From Chitinophaga rhizophila (GTDB taxonomy: Bacteria > Bacteroidota > Bacteroidia > Chitinophagales > Chitinophagaceae): 64,000 bases of DNA. The stretch lies in the NCBI RefSeq assembly GCF_019492185.1, contig NZ_JAICCF010000002.1, positions 620,001-684,000 on the forward strand, read 5' to 3'. The notes under the pieces are model-generated. The model saw nothing but the letters and a program-made list of their open reading frames with translations. It was not told the DNA's origin and ran no database searches. Below, one piece after another: positions 1 to 7,796 of this stretch (the first letter of the stretch is position 1; every line of letters begins with the position of its first letter). A program made the translations under genes and the position numbers.

Positions 1-223
1 GCGCATCAGTCGTTCTGCCAGCCTGGTAGAAGGTGTAAGCTAGTAAAGATTCCTGGTTAACATTGTTGCTGTCAGTAATGGGGCTGAGATAAGCAATGGC
101 ATCATCATATTGCTGGTTCTGAAGGTAGTCCATTACAAGATGTCTGTCTGCCTGTTGCGCATTGAGCTTGCCGCTAGCGTTAAACAGGAATAGCAGGCAT
201 AACATCATTATGAGTTTCTTCAT
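1..223 (-). CDS. Secreted TPR-like protein, N-terminal fragment
   Basis: The gene starts at 223 and runs off the left edge, so only the first 74 codons are visible. It opens with a signal peptide (MKKLIMMLCLLFLFNASG) that ends near an LNAQ cleavage site, so the product is exported. The mature part (VMDYLQNQQYDDAIAYL, then LLAYTFYQAGRT) has the alternating small/aromatic helix pattern of tetratricopeptide repeats. A TPR-type scaffold in the periplasm or on the surface is therefore the best guess. The rest of the protein lies outside the window and no function can be given. Confidence 0.6.
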   Translation of the reverse strand, partial: MKKLIMMLCLLFLFNASGKLNAQQADRHLVMDYLQNQQYDDAIAYLSPITDSNNVNQESLLAYTFYQAGRTTDA

Positions 224-386
224 ATCATGGGATTTACACTAAAACTAAATATTTAGTTTTAAAAAGAAAAATTTAGTTATTACTATTGAATGAGTAATAT
301 TTGACCGAATAATTTGTCTTGTGAGGCAACCAAATGCCTCACTCATCCGTATTACTATATAGAGTTCCTACAATAAATACACGTTT

Positions 387-809
387 ATGAAACATAAGTG
401 GCTACTGGTGATTTTGCTGAGTGCATGTGTCGTGTCCTGCAGCAACGATGATGATAACAATCCGGCACCAGCTGTCGATACTGACGCCCCAAAAACGGGC
501 ACCTGGCGGGTGACGCTGTTTACTGATAGTGGTAAGGATGAAACCAGCGATTTTGCAGGATATTCTTTCAGTTTCGATAGTGACGGAACGGCAGCTGCTG
601 CCAAAGGCGCAGCAAATAAAAGCGGCACATGGAGCATCAGTAGTAGCTCAAGAGAATTTAACCTCAACTTTGGCGCAAAAACCGATGCCAATAAACCGCT
701 GGGGGAATTGACGGATGATTGGGACATTATTTCGATTAGTGCCACAGAAATCAAGCTGAAAGATGACAATGATGACAGTGACGAATTTTTAACGTTTACA
801 CAGAATTGA
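387..809 (+). CDS. Small lipoprotein, lipocalin-like length, unknown function
   Basis: This 140-residue protein starts with a type II signal peptide whose lipobox ends VVSC. It is followed by SNDDDNN, an acidic tract typical of Bacteroidota lipoproteins, some of which are exported to the cell surface. The mature region is short and beta-rich (GTWRVTLFTDSGKDET, then GTWSISSS, then an acidic C-terminus ELTDDWD...DDNDDSDE). The repeated GTW motif near the start of strands recalls lipocalin-like lipoproteins of this phylum, but the match is weak. It lies alone upstream of the NmrA-type gene on the same strand, and no function is recognised. Confidence 0.7.
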   Translation: MKHKWLLVILLSACVVSCSNDDDNNPAPAVDTDAPKTGTWRVTLFTDSGKDETSDFAGYSFSFDSDGTAAAAKGAANKSGTWSISSSSREFNLNFGAKTDANKPLGELTDDWDIISISATEIKLKDDNDDSDEFLTFTQN

Positions 810-907
810 CGCCCATCTTGTACCAGCGCCGGACTACTCAAAAAAGTGCGATCTTTTTTTTTGCGTATGGACCAGTTTTTGGTATAACTTCAGAAAACCA
901 AAGATTT

Positions 908-1843
908 ATGGACATTATACTCGGCGCATCAGGACAGGTAGGTTCTGGTATTGTTAACCATCTAATGGAGAAAGGAGCTTCTGTAAAAGCCATTATCAGA
1001 GATGAAAAGAAAGCTCCTCAGCTGGAGAAAACCGGCGCTAAAGTCGCTATCGCTGACGCTAACGATCTTCCTGCTCTGGTAGCTGCATTTCAGGATGGCA
1101 GCACCCTGTTTGCACTGACACCAGAGAGCGGACACGAGCGCAACGTAATAGGTGAAACCACTGATATTCTTGAAAACTATCGTAAAGCCCTGGCTCACTC
1201 TCCGATCAAGAAAGTAGTAGGCTTATCATCCATAGGTGCACAGTACGAATCAGGCACTGGCAACCTGGTGATGTCTTACTTACTGGAGCATGCGTTTACA
1301 GCAATGCCGGTAAAACAGATCTTCGTACGTCCTGCCTATTATTTCAGCAACTGGATGATGTACCTTGAAACAGTAAAAGAAACAGGTGTATTACCGACAT
1401 TCTTTCCTGTAGACCTGTCTATCCCAATGGTATCGCCAGAAGAAGTGGCCGCATTTGTTGCCAATGTTATACAAAAAGAGGATGAGGACGGGAAAATATT
1501 TGAACTGACAGGGCCATCCACTTACAGCAGTAATGATGTAGCAAAAGCATTTTCTGAAGCACTTGGTAAAGAAGTGAAAGCAGTACAGACTCCGAGAGAG
1601 GAATGGGAAAGCACTTTACGTGGCATTGGTTTCTCTCCTGACGCTATCAGAAATTTTGTGGAGATGACGCAGGCAGTAATTGCCGGTAAAGCAGTTCCTG
1701 AAAAGAATGGAACCGTGCAGGTTGAATTAAAGACAACATTGTCCGAGTACATTAAACAGCATGTTCCCTTACAGATAGCTATACCTCCGGTAGCCAAAAC
1801 TAAAACCAGAAAAAGAACAACCACGAAAAAAGCTGCTGCCTGA
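908..1843 (+). CDS. NmrA-family NAD(P)-binding oxidoreductase
   Basis: The protein opens with a dinucleotide-binding Rossmann motif (MDIILGASGQVGSGIV, pattern GxxGxxG at residues 6-12) and the following RDEKK stretch typical of NmrA/atypical SDR proteins. Residues 1-230 resemble the NmrA domain of NAD(P)H-sensing or quinone-reducing enzymes such as QOR2. The classical YxxxK catalytic pair is not obvious. A start at 806 would add 34 residues with no family likeness, so the ATG at 908 is preferred. The C-terminus ends in a lysine/arginine-rich tail (KTKTRKRTTTKKAAA), an unusual addition that could bind nucleic acid or simply be disordered. Probable cytosolic enzyme, substrate unknown. Confidence 0.8.
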   Translation: MDIILGASGQVGSGIVNHLMEKGASVKAIIRDEKKAPQLEKTGAKVAIADANDLPALVAAFQDGSTLFALTPESGHERNVIGETTDILENYRKALAHSPIKKVVGLSSIGAQYESGTGNLVMSYLLEHAFTAMPVKQIFVRPAYYFSNWMMYLETVKETGVLPTFFPVDLSIPMVSPEEVAAFVANVIQKEDEDGKIFELTGPSTYSSNDVAKAFSEALGKEVKAVQTPREEWESTLRGIGFSPDAIRNFVEMTQAVIAGKAVPEKNGTVQVELKTTLSEYIKQHVPLQIAIPPVAKTKTRKRTTTKKAAA

Positions 1844-1857
1844 TTGGCACTACTTCT

Positions 1858-1956
1858 TCAATCCAGCCAACCTTCAACTCCTCCATCTGATTGAATAGAC
1901 AGAGTACCTGTAGCATTGCGGGTTACGACTATACTATGCCCTGCATTTCCATCAGC
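1858..1956 (-). pseudogene. Possible C-terminal gene remnant
   Basis: On the minus strand this stretch is open for 32 codons and reads like the end of a real protein (ADGNAGHSIVVTRNATGT, then a GGVEGWLD ending). It is preceded in frame by a stop and has no start codon. It lies just downstream of the unknown gene ending at 2043, on the same strand. It may be the tail of a decayed gene. The family is not recognised, and a short open frame of this length can also occur by chance. Confidence 0.25.
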
Positions 1957-1975
1957 TTATGATAAGGATATATGT

Positions 1976-2016
1976 ATCATCAGGAAAAGTAGATACATGA
2001 CACTTCTCCTGATGAT
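1976..2016. terminator. Hairpin between convergent genes
   Basis: ATCATCAGGA (1976-1985) pairs with TCCTGATGAT (2007-2016), and AAGT/ACTT extends the stem inward. It sits between the plus-strand NmrA gene, which ends at 1843, and the minus-strand gene ending at 2043. There is no T-run on either side, so a terminator or mRNA 3'-end stabiliser is inferred from position only. Confidence 0.4.
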
Positions 2017-2042
2017 GCTTCCTGACATAGCAGGATGATGAT

Positions 2043-2855
2043 CTAGCGTACAATAACAGTACGTTCCTGTGCTATGGCATTTAATAGATTTAGTTCTGCA
2101 GGTTGGGCTTCCATCAGCAGGTCATTGTCAGCGAACAATGATTTAGTAGCAGCTGGGCGTTTCAGAATCACCGTCTGCAATCCATACCGTATATCCAAAG
2201 AATAGTCTTCCGAACTGGTATAAAGCTGTCCGTTCAGGTTCACGCCAAATGCGCCGCCTTTAGCGCCGGCAGTGAATTTAGTATACTTACGGCGGATAAT
2301 GTATTTCTGTACAAAACCGATAACAGCATACACATAACAGACCGCGGGGTCATCCAGTACGTTGGTTTTATTGTCGGCCATCCAGGACTGTACGCCTTTT
2401 GTCCAGCTATCGTCATCACGGTTAACAAGCCCTGCTGCCTGATCAAAGACCATTAAGCTGAAAGATGATTCTCCCTCAAACTCACCGGAGAGGTAATTGA
2501 GGAAACCTACTTCAACGGACAGTTTCTGATCAACCAGGATGGACTGCCTTTTGATCGGCTCCTTTATTTTAGAGCTTTCGTCTATCAGCACCCCCGGAAT
2601 CTTAAACGGTGAAAATTCAATGGAAGCATTGTCTGTGTTGGCTATCGTCGGACAGTCTTCCTTTGTCTTCCGGATTTCCAATACAGTACCCAGCAATGCA
2701 TACGGATTACCCACATAGGCATCAGCCCCAATGTAGAGCATATTGTTTTGCAGGGCCAGCATCTTCTGGGCTTCTGAAGCAGAGGGGACTGTTTTAGATT
2801 CCGCAACGTCCTTGTTCATGGCTTCATTAATGTGTTCTGTGGAATTGTTTCCCAT
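2043..2855 (-). CDS. Protein of unknown function
   Basis: A 270-residue protein without signal peptide or membrane segment. The ATG at 2855 (MGNNSTEHINEAMNKDV) is preferred over the upstream ATG at 2963, because the extra 36 residues are not protein-like. The N-terminal 40 residues are acidic and probably flexible. The core has a conserved-looking centre (KLSVEVGFLNYLSGEFEGES, then SSFSLMVFDQAAGLV) and a beta-rich C-terminal half with AGAKGGAFGVNLNGQLY. I do not recognise the family. Coding-like debris flanks it on both sides (1858-1956 and 2971-3236, same strand), which suggests the survivor of a partly eroded operon. Confidence 0.65.
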   Translation of the reverse strand: MGNNSTEHINEAMNKDVAESKTVPSASEAQKMLALQNNMLYIGADAYVGNPYALLGTVLEIRKTKEDCPTIANTDNASIEFSPFKIPGVLIDESSKIKEPIKRQSILVDQKLSVEVGFLNYLSGEFEGESSFSLMVFDQAAGLVNRDDDSWTKGVQSWMADNKTNVLDDPAVCYVYAVIGFVQKYIIRRKYTKFTAGAKGGAFGVNLNGQLYTSSEDYSLDIRYGLQTVILKRPAATKSLFADNDLLMEAQPAELNLLNAIAQERTVIVR

Positions 2856-2970
2856 GGTATAATGATTTAAATAGATCAAATGGGCTACCCCGTGGCCGGG
2901 TATCTGTTGTGTTCTTGGGGTAAGACTAAAGTACAGGAAATTCCGCATATTTTGTGTAGGCACAGAAAAG

Positions 2971-3236
2971 TCAGAAGGCTGACAGCCTATTATCAGTATC
3001 CATCCATGTCAGCTGACCAGCACCATTATAAATAAAAACAATAGTAAATGCTTTGTTGCTTTCAGGGGATTGAGTCAGCATCTGTGTTAATCTGACATCC
3101 ACATATACCAGTAAGCTGTTTACTAACAAGACGAATGTGCCGTGTCTGCCAGGTCGGTCTTGTAATGAACCCGGTCCAGTTTCACCACACTGCCTAATTC
3201 AGGAATCTCAAGATTGTTGAGAGAGCCATATTTTCT
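2971..3236 (-). pseudogene. Frameshifted gene remnant, family unknown
   Basis: Two overlapping reading frames join into one protein-like sequence if a single base is restored near 3132-3140. The first part reads NNLEIPELGSVVKLDRVHYK followed by TDLADT. The second reads TFVLLVNSLLVYVDVRLTQM, then NKAFTIVFIYNGAGQLTWM, and ends at a stop at 2971-2973. No start codon is found upstream, where in-frame stops appear. The composition is clearly coding-like in both halves, so this is a decayed gene and not plain spacer. The family is unknown. The rest of the 2964-3370 gap holds nothing else I can support. Confidence 0.45.
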
Positions 3237-3370
3237 TTACTACATGATGAAAACAATTTATCACAAAAGTGAGCATGCTGATGCCAGGGTTAACAATTCG
3301 TTGGGTATAAATCAGTGCGCAAAGACGCAGACATAAGTAAATTTACAATATCATGTTCACTTTTATAAGA

Positions 3371-3535
3371 TTAGCGTCTATCTCTGTTACGGTGTTGTTC
3401 TGCGATTTTACCTTCTACAGGATCATTTTTTAATAATTTCTTCCTGTCTTTTTTGTTCCTGATGACCACAAAGACAACAATTGCCAATGCAATAAACAGC
3501 ACAATGACTATCTGAAGGATATTAACATTTTCCAT
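3371..3535 (-). CDS. 54-residue single-pass membrane protein
   Basis: A short gene of 54 codons with an ATG at 3535. The N-terminus is one hydrophobic helix (ILQIVIVLFIALAIVVFVVI, residues 5-24). A strongly basic cytosolic tail follows (RNKKDRKKLLKND, ending QHRNRDRR). The topology is that of a small inner-membrane protein with a positively charged inside, following the positive-inside rule. Small proteins of this build are common in Bacteroidota genomes but mostly uncharacterised. It stands alone between the remnant at 2971-3236 and the divergent gene at 3664. Confidence 0.6.
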   Translation of the reverse strand: MENVNILQIVIVLFIALAIVVFVVIRNKKDRKKLLKNDPVEGKIAEQHRNRDRR

Positions 3536-3663
3536 GAGTGTCTTTTATCAATGATGAACGACTATCCAGCATATTTGATGGAGCAACTATTTTCCTGATA
3601 TCCTAAGTAAAATGGGGTGTCTATGATGTAACTTCATAACATACCTCATTAATACCTTATGCC

Positions 3664-4158
3664 ATGTATCCATTTGTTGTAACCTTCACCTTATTCTGTC
3701 TGCTTAGCCTGACTTCTTTTGCGCAACCATCTGCCGATAGTCTTCATGAACAAAAAATGAACCGGATCTTTATGGAGGATGTGATGCCTTACCTGCAAAC
3801 CTGCGACACTACGCCCGACTGGACCACCCTAGGAAAACGTCTGATTAACCGATATGGTGATATCGGGGAAGAAGTTCACCTACTCAGTCAGACAATATAC
3901 AGCATGCAACAGGACGACTGGGCTAATTTCTCCGTCGCCATTATTCCTTACGCCAAAAAGTATGGGCTGTCTATTCCTTCGAAGCAACGATATGCGTTCA
4001 GCGATTATATGCGCTACCACGCCAGAATGTTATATCAATCTGGCCACAAGGAAGAAGGCATTCGTTGGCAGATCCTTGCTTTGCCTCTAGCCAGATCAAC
4101 AGATCATGACGGGATGCTGGAGACAGTCGAGCGAATGAAAAAAGGGGAATTGGAGTGA
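3664..4158 (+). CDS. Secreted protein of unknown function
   Basis: A 164-residue protein with a clear signal peptide (MYPFVVTFTLFCLLSLTSFA, cleaved before QPSADS). The mature part is mostly helical, with aromatic residues and a Cys at residue 47 (YLQTCDTTPDWTTL). The central segment (DWANFSVAIIPYAKKYGLSI) resembles short periplasmic helical proteins seen in Chitinophaga-type genomes. No catalytic motif is visible. It stands alone, 164 bp before the heat-shock gene. I do not recognise a named family. Confidence 0.7.
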   Translation: MYPFVVTFTLFCLLSLTSFAQPSADSLHEQKMNRIFMEDVMPYLQTCDTTPDWTTLGKRLINRYGDIGEEVHLLSQTIYSMQQDDWANFSVAIIPYAKKYGLSIPSKQRYAFSDYMRYHARMLYQSGHKEEGIRWQILALPLARSTDHDGMLETVERMKKGELE

Positions 4159-4309
4159 TCCTGACAAGTATACAGTTCTTTCGTAAAAAATGACAGTTTT
4201 TCTGAAAAAAATTCAGTGTAAACCGCTGTGGCACCGGGTTTGAATAATACCTTCCAGAAAGGTTGGCCAACCTGTAACTGAGTAAATACTAATTATTCAC
4301 TTACTTAAA

Positions 4310-4315
4310 AGGAGG
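4310..4315 (+). promoter_or_regulatory. Strong Shine-Dalgarno site of the hsp20 gene
   Basis: AGGAGG lies 7 bases before the ATG at 4323 (4316-4322 between). Bacteroidota genes rarely carry a consensus Shine-Dalgarno sequence. No other gene checked here has one, so this site stands out and should give unusually strong initiation. Confidence 0.7.
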
Positions 4316-4322
4316 TTTTATT

Positions 4323-4772
4323 ATGTCACTCATTAAAAGAAACGGAAATTCATTCCCTGGAGTACCATCTCTGTTTGATGATTTTTTCAGCCGCGAATTT
4401 TTTAACTGGGGCAACAATAACTTCTCAGCTACCAGTACAACTGTACCATCAGTTAATATAAAAGAGACTGCTGACAACTTTGAGGTCGAAGTAGCGGCTC
4501 CTGGTATGGATAAAAAAGACTTCAACATTACGCTTCATGGCAACACCCTGACAATCTCTTCCAACAAACAGCAGAGTCAGGAAAAGAAGGAAAATAACTA
4601 TACCAGAAGAGAATTTAGCTACCAGTCATTCCAAAGGAGCTTTGAGCTGCCAAAGAATGTGGTAGATGAGCAAAATATTAACGCCCGGTATGATAACGGG
4701 TTATTGCACCTGGTCATCCCAAAAAGAGCAGAGGCCAAACAACAAGCTCCAAAGATGATCGAAGTGAACTAA
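4323..4772 (+). CDS. Hsp20/alpha-crystallin small heat-shock protein
   Basis: This 149-residue protein has the small heat-shock layout. A variable aromatic N-terminal arm (residues 1-40, SLFDDFFSREFFNWG) comes first. The alpha-crystallin domain follows at about 41-140, starting PSVNIKETADNFEVEVAAPG and containing MDKKDFNITLHGNTLTI and the conserved end YDNGLLHLVIPK (consensus xNGxLxxxxPK). The short C-terminal tail lacks a clear IxI motif; the end is PKMIEVN. Such proteins are ATP-independent holdases that bind unfolding proteins in the cytosol. A consensus Shine-Dalgarno site and a strong terminator frame it as a single-gene unit. Confidence 0.95.
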   Translation: MSLIKRNGNSFPGVPSLFDDFFSREFFNWGNNNFSATSTTVPSVNIKETADNFEVEVAAPGMDKKDFNITLHGNTLTISSNKQQSQEKKENNYTRREFSYQSFQRSFELPKNVVDEQNINARYDNGLLHLVIPKRAEAKQQAPKMIEVN

Positions 4773-4795
4773 GATCACTTCACCTGAGGAAATAC

Positions 4796-4826
4796 AGGCT
4801 GTCCTATCGACAGCCTTTTCCTTTTT
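4796..4826 (+). terminator. Rho-independent terminator after hsp20
   Basis: An 8-bp perfect stem (AGGCTGTC 4796-4803 with GACAGCCT 4809-4816), a 5-base loop and a pyrimidine/T-rich tail. It begins 23 bases after the hsp20 stop codon. Confidence 0.85.
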
Positions 4827-4946
4827 TAAGAGTAGATAACCATTTATTACTTGCGTATAAGGAATCAATTTCGTAACTTAAATCACGCTACTACAGCGCC
4901 TTTACATCTTCTGGTTAAAATAAATTTGAAAAAATTTGGATAACTT

Positions 4947-4977
4947 TTTGGTTCTTTAGAAAGAAATCCTATCTTTG
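4947..4977 (+). promoter_or_regulatory. Bacteroidota-type promoter of the tRNA pair
   Basis: TTTG (4947-4950), a 19-base spacer and TATCTTTG (4970-4977) match the Bacteroidota primary sigma consensus TTTG-N19-TAnnTTTG exactly. Transcription would begin near 4985, about 45 bases before tRNA-Gly, and read through tRNA-Leu. Confidence 0.8.
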
Positions 4978-5030
4978 CAATCCCAACGAAAAAACAAACA
5001 GTTCTCTGAGGGAATAGTTCTTAACAACAA

Positions 5031-5103
5031 GCGGAAGTAGCTCATTTGGTAGAGCACAACCTTGCCAAGGTTGGGGTGGCCGGTTCGAGCCCGGTCTTCC
5101 GCT
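5031..5103 (+). tRNA. tRNA-Gly (anticodon GCC)
   Basis: A 73-base cloverleaf. The acceptor arms are GCGGAAG (5031-5037) and CTTCCGC (5096-5102), with discriminator T at 5103. The anticodon stem CAACC/GGTTG encloses loop TTGCCAA with anticodon GCC at 5064-5066, and the T loop is TTCGAGC. CCA is not encoded. It reads glycine codons GGC/GGT and is co-transcribed with tRNA-Leu 53 bases downstream. Confidence 0.97.
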
Positions 5104-5156
5104 CAGTATCAAGACTTCCAAATTGCATAGCGGTTTGGATTTTTTGTTTACAGGAT

Positions 5157-5242
5157 ACCTAGGTGGTGGAATTGGTAGACACGCCGGACTTAAAATCCTG
5201 TGAGCCGCAACGCTCGTACGGGTTCAACTCCCGTCCTGGGTA
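5157..5242 (+). tRNA. tRNA-Leu (anticodon TAA)
   Basis: An 86-base class II tRNA with a long variable arm. The acceptor arms are ACCTAGG (5157-5163) and CCTGGGT (5235-5241), with one T-G wobble and discriminator A at 5242. The anticodon TAA is at 5191-5193 in loop CTTAAAA. The D-arm sequence GGTGGAATTGGTAGACAC is typical of leucine tRNAs. CCA is not encoded. The last 11 bases of this gene and its terminator are duplicated at 6605-6663 (see repeat entries). Confidence 0.96.
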
Positions 5243-5290
5243 CGAATGATAAAAGCCTTTCAAGTGCAAACTTGGAAGGCTTTTTTGTTA
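5232..5290 (+). repeat. Direct repeat copy 1: tRNA-Leu 3' end plus terminator
   Basis: This stretch aligns without gaps to 6605-6663 at a constant offset of 1373 bases. I count mismatches only at 5237, 5243, 5248, 5272, 5281 and 5285, about 90% identity over 59 positions. It covers the last 11 bases of tRNA-Leu and its terminator. It forms the left boundary of a 1.37-kb unit containing the DUF1016 nuclease gene and behaves like an attachment-site duplication. Confidence 0.8.
5251..5286 (+). terminator. Terminator of the tRNA operon
   Basis: AAAAGCCTTTCAAG (5251-5264) pairs with CTTGGAAGGCTTTT (5271-5284), a 14-bp stem with one wobble and a TGCAAA loop, followed by further T residues. It starts 8 bases after tRNA-Leu. 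Confidence 0.9.
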
Positions 5291-5377
5291 TAATCTGAAT
5301 CCCATTTTAAGTACGTTCCCAAAATGTCCAATTTTTTTTATTAAAAGAAATCTGCTTTATGAAGATTTAAAACAAGT

Positions 5378-6382
5378 TTATTCTGTTTCCAACAATTTAT
5401 TTAATGCATTCTCCAATTGAACCTTATCGGGTAAATACAATTGATATTTTGCTAATAGTACTTTGTTCGTAATGCCTGCTGTTGCATATTCTACTAAAAT
5501 ATGGTCTTTGTATGCCCCTAAAAGGATTCCAACTGGTTCATTATCTCCTTCCGTTGCTTCTTCCTTCTTAAAATAATTCAGATAAAGATTCATCTGCCCA
5601 ACATCATTATGGTCTATCTCTCCACGTTTTAAATCTATTAACACGAAACACTTGAGAATACGATGGTAGAATAACAAATCTACTTTAAAATGCCGCCCAC
5701 CTATCGTCATACGATACTGTCGCCCAATGAAAGCAAAACCTTTACCCAATTCGAGTAGGAATTGTTGAAGATTATTGATAAGCTTTTCCTCTAATTCTCC
5801 TTCCAGATAAATATCCCGTTCTGGAATATTTAAAAATTCAAGTACAAATGGGTCCTTCAACAAATCTTCTGGTTGCTGTACCTCATGACCGCTGCTAGCA
5901 AGCTTTAACACACCTTCTTTGTCTGTACTAAGAGCCAATCGGTGGAACAGCATACTTTTCATTTGCCGTTTCAGTTCTCTTACACTCCATTTTTCTTTTT
6001 CACATTGTTTCGCATAAAAATTAATCTCAAGATCAGAATCTGACTTTAATATCTCGTAATAATGGCTCCATGTCAATTTGTGGGACAGTGTCCCACTTTT
6101 TTGAAAAGAAAGATATAACTTCCTCATATAAAATAAGTTAGACCTTCCAAACCCCTTGCCATGAACCGCTGTTAAGTCTTTCGACAAACGATCGAATAAC
6201 TGACTACCATACTCAGCCTTTTCATTTCCTCTTTGTTCATATTCAACTATGTAATGTCCTATTTGCCAATAAGTCTGTACTAATATAGAATTGACCTCCC
6301 TGGCAGCCTTTTCTCTACCAGAAGAAAGAAGTAGTCCAATTCCAGTTATTAGTTGTTGATAAGCTTTTTGCAAAACCTCCAT
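5378..6382 (-). CDS. DUF1016/YhcG-type PD-(D/E)XK nuclease-like protein
   Basis: The 334 residues split into an N-terminal helical DUF1016_N domain (about 5-150) and a C-terminal PD-(D/E)XK domain (about 175-330). The first contains QTYWQIGHYIVEYEQ and GRSNLFYMRKLYLSF. The second carries HFKVDLLFYHR and FVLIDLKRGEI. D235 and D250-L-K252 fit the D...(D/E)xK metal-binding catalytic set of YhcG proteins. Family members occur beside restriction and mobile genes and are inferred DNA nucleases, but the cellular role is not settled. The gene has no partner here. It is more AT-rich than its neighbours and lies between duplicated tRNA-Leu ends, so it was probably acquired horizontally. Confidence 0.88.
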   Translation of the reverse strand: MEVLQKAYQQLITGIGLLLSSGREKAAREVNSILVQTYWQIGHYIVEYEQRGNEKAEYGSQLFDRLSKDLTAVHGKGFGRSNLFYMRKLYLSFQKSGTLSHKLTWSHYYEILKSDSDLEINFYAKQCEKEKWSVRELKRQMKSMLFHRLALSTDKEGVLKLASSGHEVQQPEDLLKDPFVLEFLNIPERDIYLEGELEEKLINNLQQFLLELGKGFAFIGRQYRMTIGGRHFKVDLLFYHRILKCFVLIDLKRGEIDHNDVGQMNLYLNYFKKEEATEGDNEPVGILLGAYKDHILVEYATAGITNKVLLAKYQLYLPDKVQLENALNKLLETE

Positions 6383-6604
6383 TGTCTAAATGTGTGATAT
6401 AAACGATAAATACAAATCTAAAGAAAACTCTACAGTCAACAACTCAATATTGTATATCAATTAATTATGATTATAGATCTATAATTTTGATCATCCAATT
6501 TAACTACCAATCATTATCTCCAAGATCTAAATCAGTATCAAAATTAATTTAGCAGCAACTCTAAAAGCTATTAAATCTTCTACAAACCGGTTCGCTAATT
6601 GTCT

Positions 6605-6663
6605 CGTCCGGGGTAAGAATAATAAAAGCCTTTCAAGTGCAAACGTGGAAGGCGTTTCTGTTA
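6605..6663 (+). repeat. Direct repeat copy 2: degenerate tRNA-Leu 3' end plus terminator
   Basis: This is the right-hand copy of 5232-5290 at a fixed 1373-base offset, with six substitutions and no gaps. The terminator stem is damaged (AAACGTGG for AAACTTGG, GGCGTTTCT for GGCTTTTTT) and the T-run is interrupted. No tRNA body lies upstream of it. It therefore looks like the older, decaying end of an integrated unit. The remainder of the 6383-6804 gap is AT-rich and holds no gene I can support. Confidence 0.78.
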
Positions 6664-6804
6664 CCCACCAATTGGGGTTGCTTATTTTCCAATTTTAGCC
6701 TATTACCCCTACCTTAATAGCTAAGCCGGACAAACTACTTAACTCATAAACCCCTTATCTTCATTACCGACGAACTCCCCTATCATTTAACCCAAAAGAT
6801 CATC

Positions 6805-7749
6805 ATGCAAAAACTCTTACCCGTATTTGCCATCACGGCATTATTTTTCGTGGCTTGTCAAAAGGAAGCCAAAGAGAAACCCTTAAAACTTCCTACGAGC
6901 CTTGCCGCTGTACAAGCGGCCATACAGACAGACACTGTTCATAGCTCGGACTGGTCAGGTACCATCCATAGTATTATAGTGGCCGGCCGCTCCTACGGAC
7001 GTACTAACAATGTCAGTGTTGCCGTGCCGGAAGATTATGTACTCGTTGGCGGAGGCGCAGTCGTATCGCCCCAGTTTACAGCGCCGGGGGCATTCCTGAC
7101 GTCTTCTTATCCGGACGCAGACTTCACTACCTGGCACACATCTTCTAAAGACCATTACCAGACATTTACTCATACGCTAACGTCGTATGCGGTTGGCATC
7201 AGAATAGACGGTTACAGTAGAGCGGAACTGCTTCAGCATATGCAATTAGTGAACGCTGACTCTTATTTTGAGTCCCAGCCTTTTGCATTCGTAAACGTTG
7301 ACAGTAGTTATGAGCTCATCGGTGGTGGAGCCCGGGCAACTACTTCAGGTGCCGGTTTATTACTTACAACCACACAACCAGATCAGATGTATTGGGTAGC
7401 TTCAGCCAAAGATCATCTGATTAGTTCTCCCGGCTATCTGACAGCTTATGCCATAGGTATCAGTAAAGATTTTGCTACAGCTAACAATATTGAAGTGGAA
7501 CAACGCCGCGGTGGCAATGTAAATAACGCTGGCTTTAATATTCATTTCATTGGTACCGATACCACGTGGGTGGTTACCAGTGCAGGAGGATTTACCGGTG
7601 GCGATCGCATGTTGGCTAGTCTCTTACCTACTGCAAATGCCGTATATGCCATATCAAGCGATCTTGTGGTGTCTGCTTCCGGCAACTCAGGCGTTTCTAT
7701 GATCAGGATCAGAAAGAAGCTTCCGGACAATCAGAAGGCTAATAAATAA
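6805..7749 (+). CDS. Lipoprotein with three internal repeats (copy A of a tandem pair)
   Basis: A 314-residue lipoprotein (signal ends FFVAC, Cys18). Three degenerate repeats of roughly 75-90 residues can be seen. The first holds YVLVGGGAVV and SYAVGIRI, the second YELIGGGARA and AYAIGISK, and the third TTWVVTSAGGF ending in MIRIRKK. The GGGA turn preceded by two beta strands suggests a repeated beta-sandwich or blade module. It is followed 47 bases later by a paralogue of the same length, so the pair arose by tandem duplication. An outer-membrane or surface location is inferred. The function is unknown. Confidence 0.75.
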   Translation: MQKLLPVFAITALFFVACQKEAKEKPLKLPTSLAAVQAAIQTDTVHSSDWSGTIHSIIVAGRSYGRTNNVSVAVPEDYVLVGGGAVVSPQFTAPGAFLTSSYPDADFTTWHTSSKDHYQTFTHTLTSYAVGIRIDGYSRAELLQHMQLVNADSYFESQPFAFVNVDSSYELIGGGARATTSGAGLLLTTTQPDQMYWVASAKDHLISSPGYLTAYAIGISKDFATANNIEVEQRRGGNVNNAGFNIHFIGTDTTWVVTSAGGFTGGDRMLASLLPTANAVYAISSDLVVSASGNSGVSMIRIRKKLPDNQKANK

Positions 7750-7796
7750 AATCAATCTTCTAAGCTCATCGTTCTCTCACCCCTTAACGCACATAT

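Noticed and set aside
806..907. N-terminal extension of the NmrA-like gene
   Set aside because: It overlaps the end of the preceding lipoprotein gene and is not protein-like. The Rossmann motif begins directly after the ATG at 908.
5243..5245. Encoded CCA end on tRNA-Leu
   Set aside because: The bases after the discriminator are CGA, so CCA must be added enzymatically, as for tRNA-Gly here.
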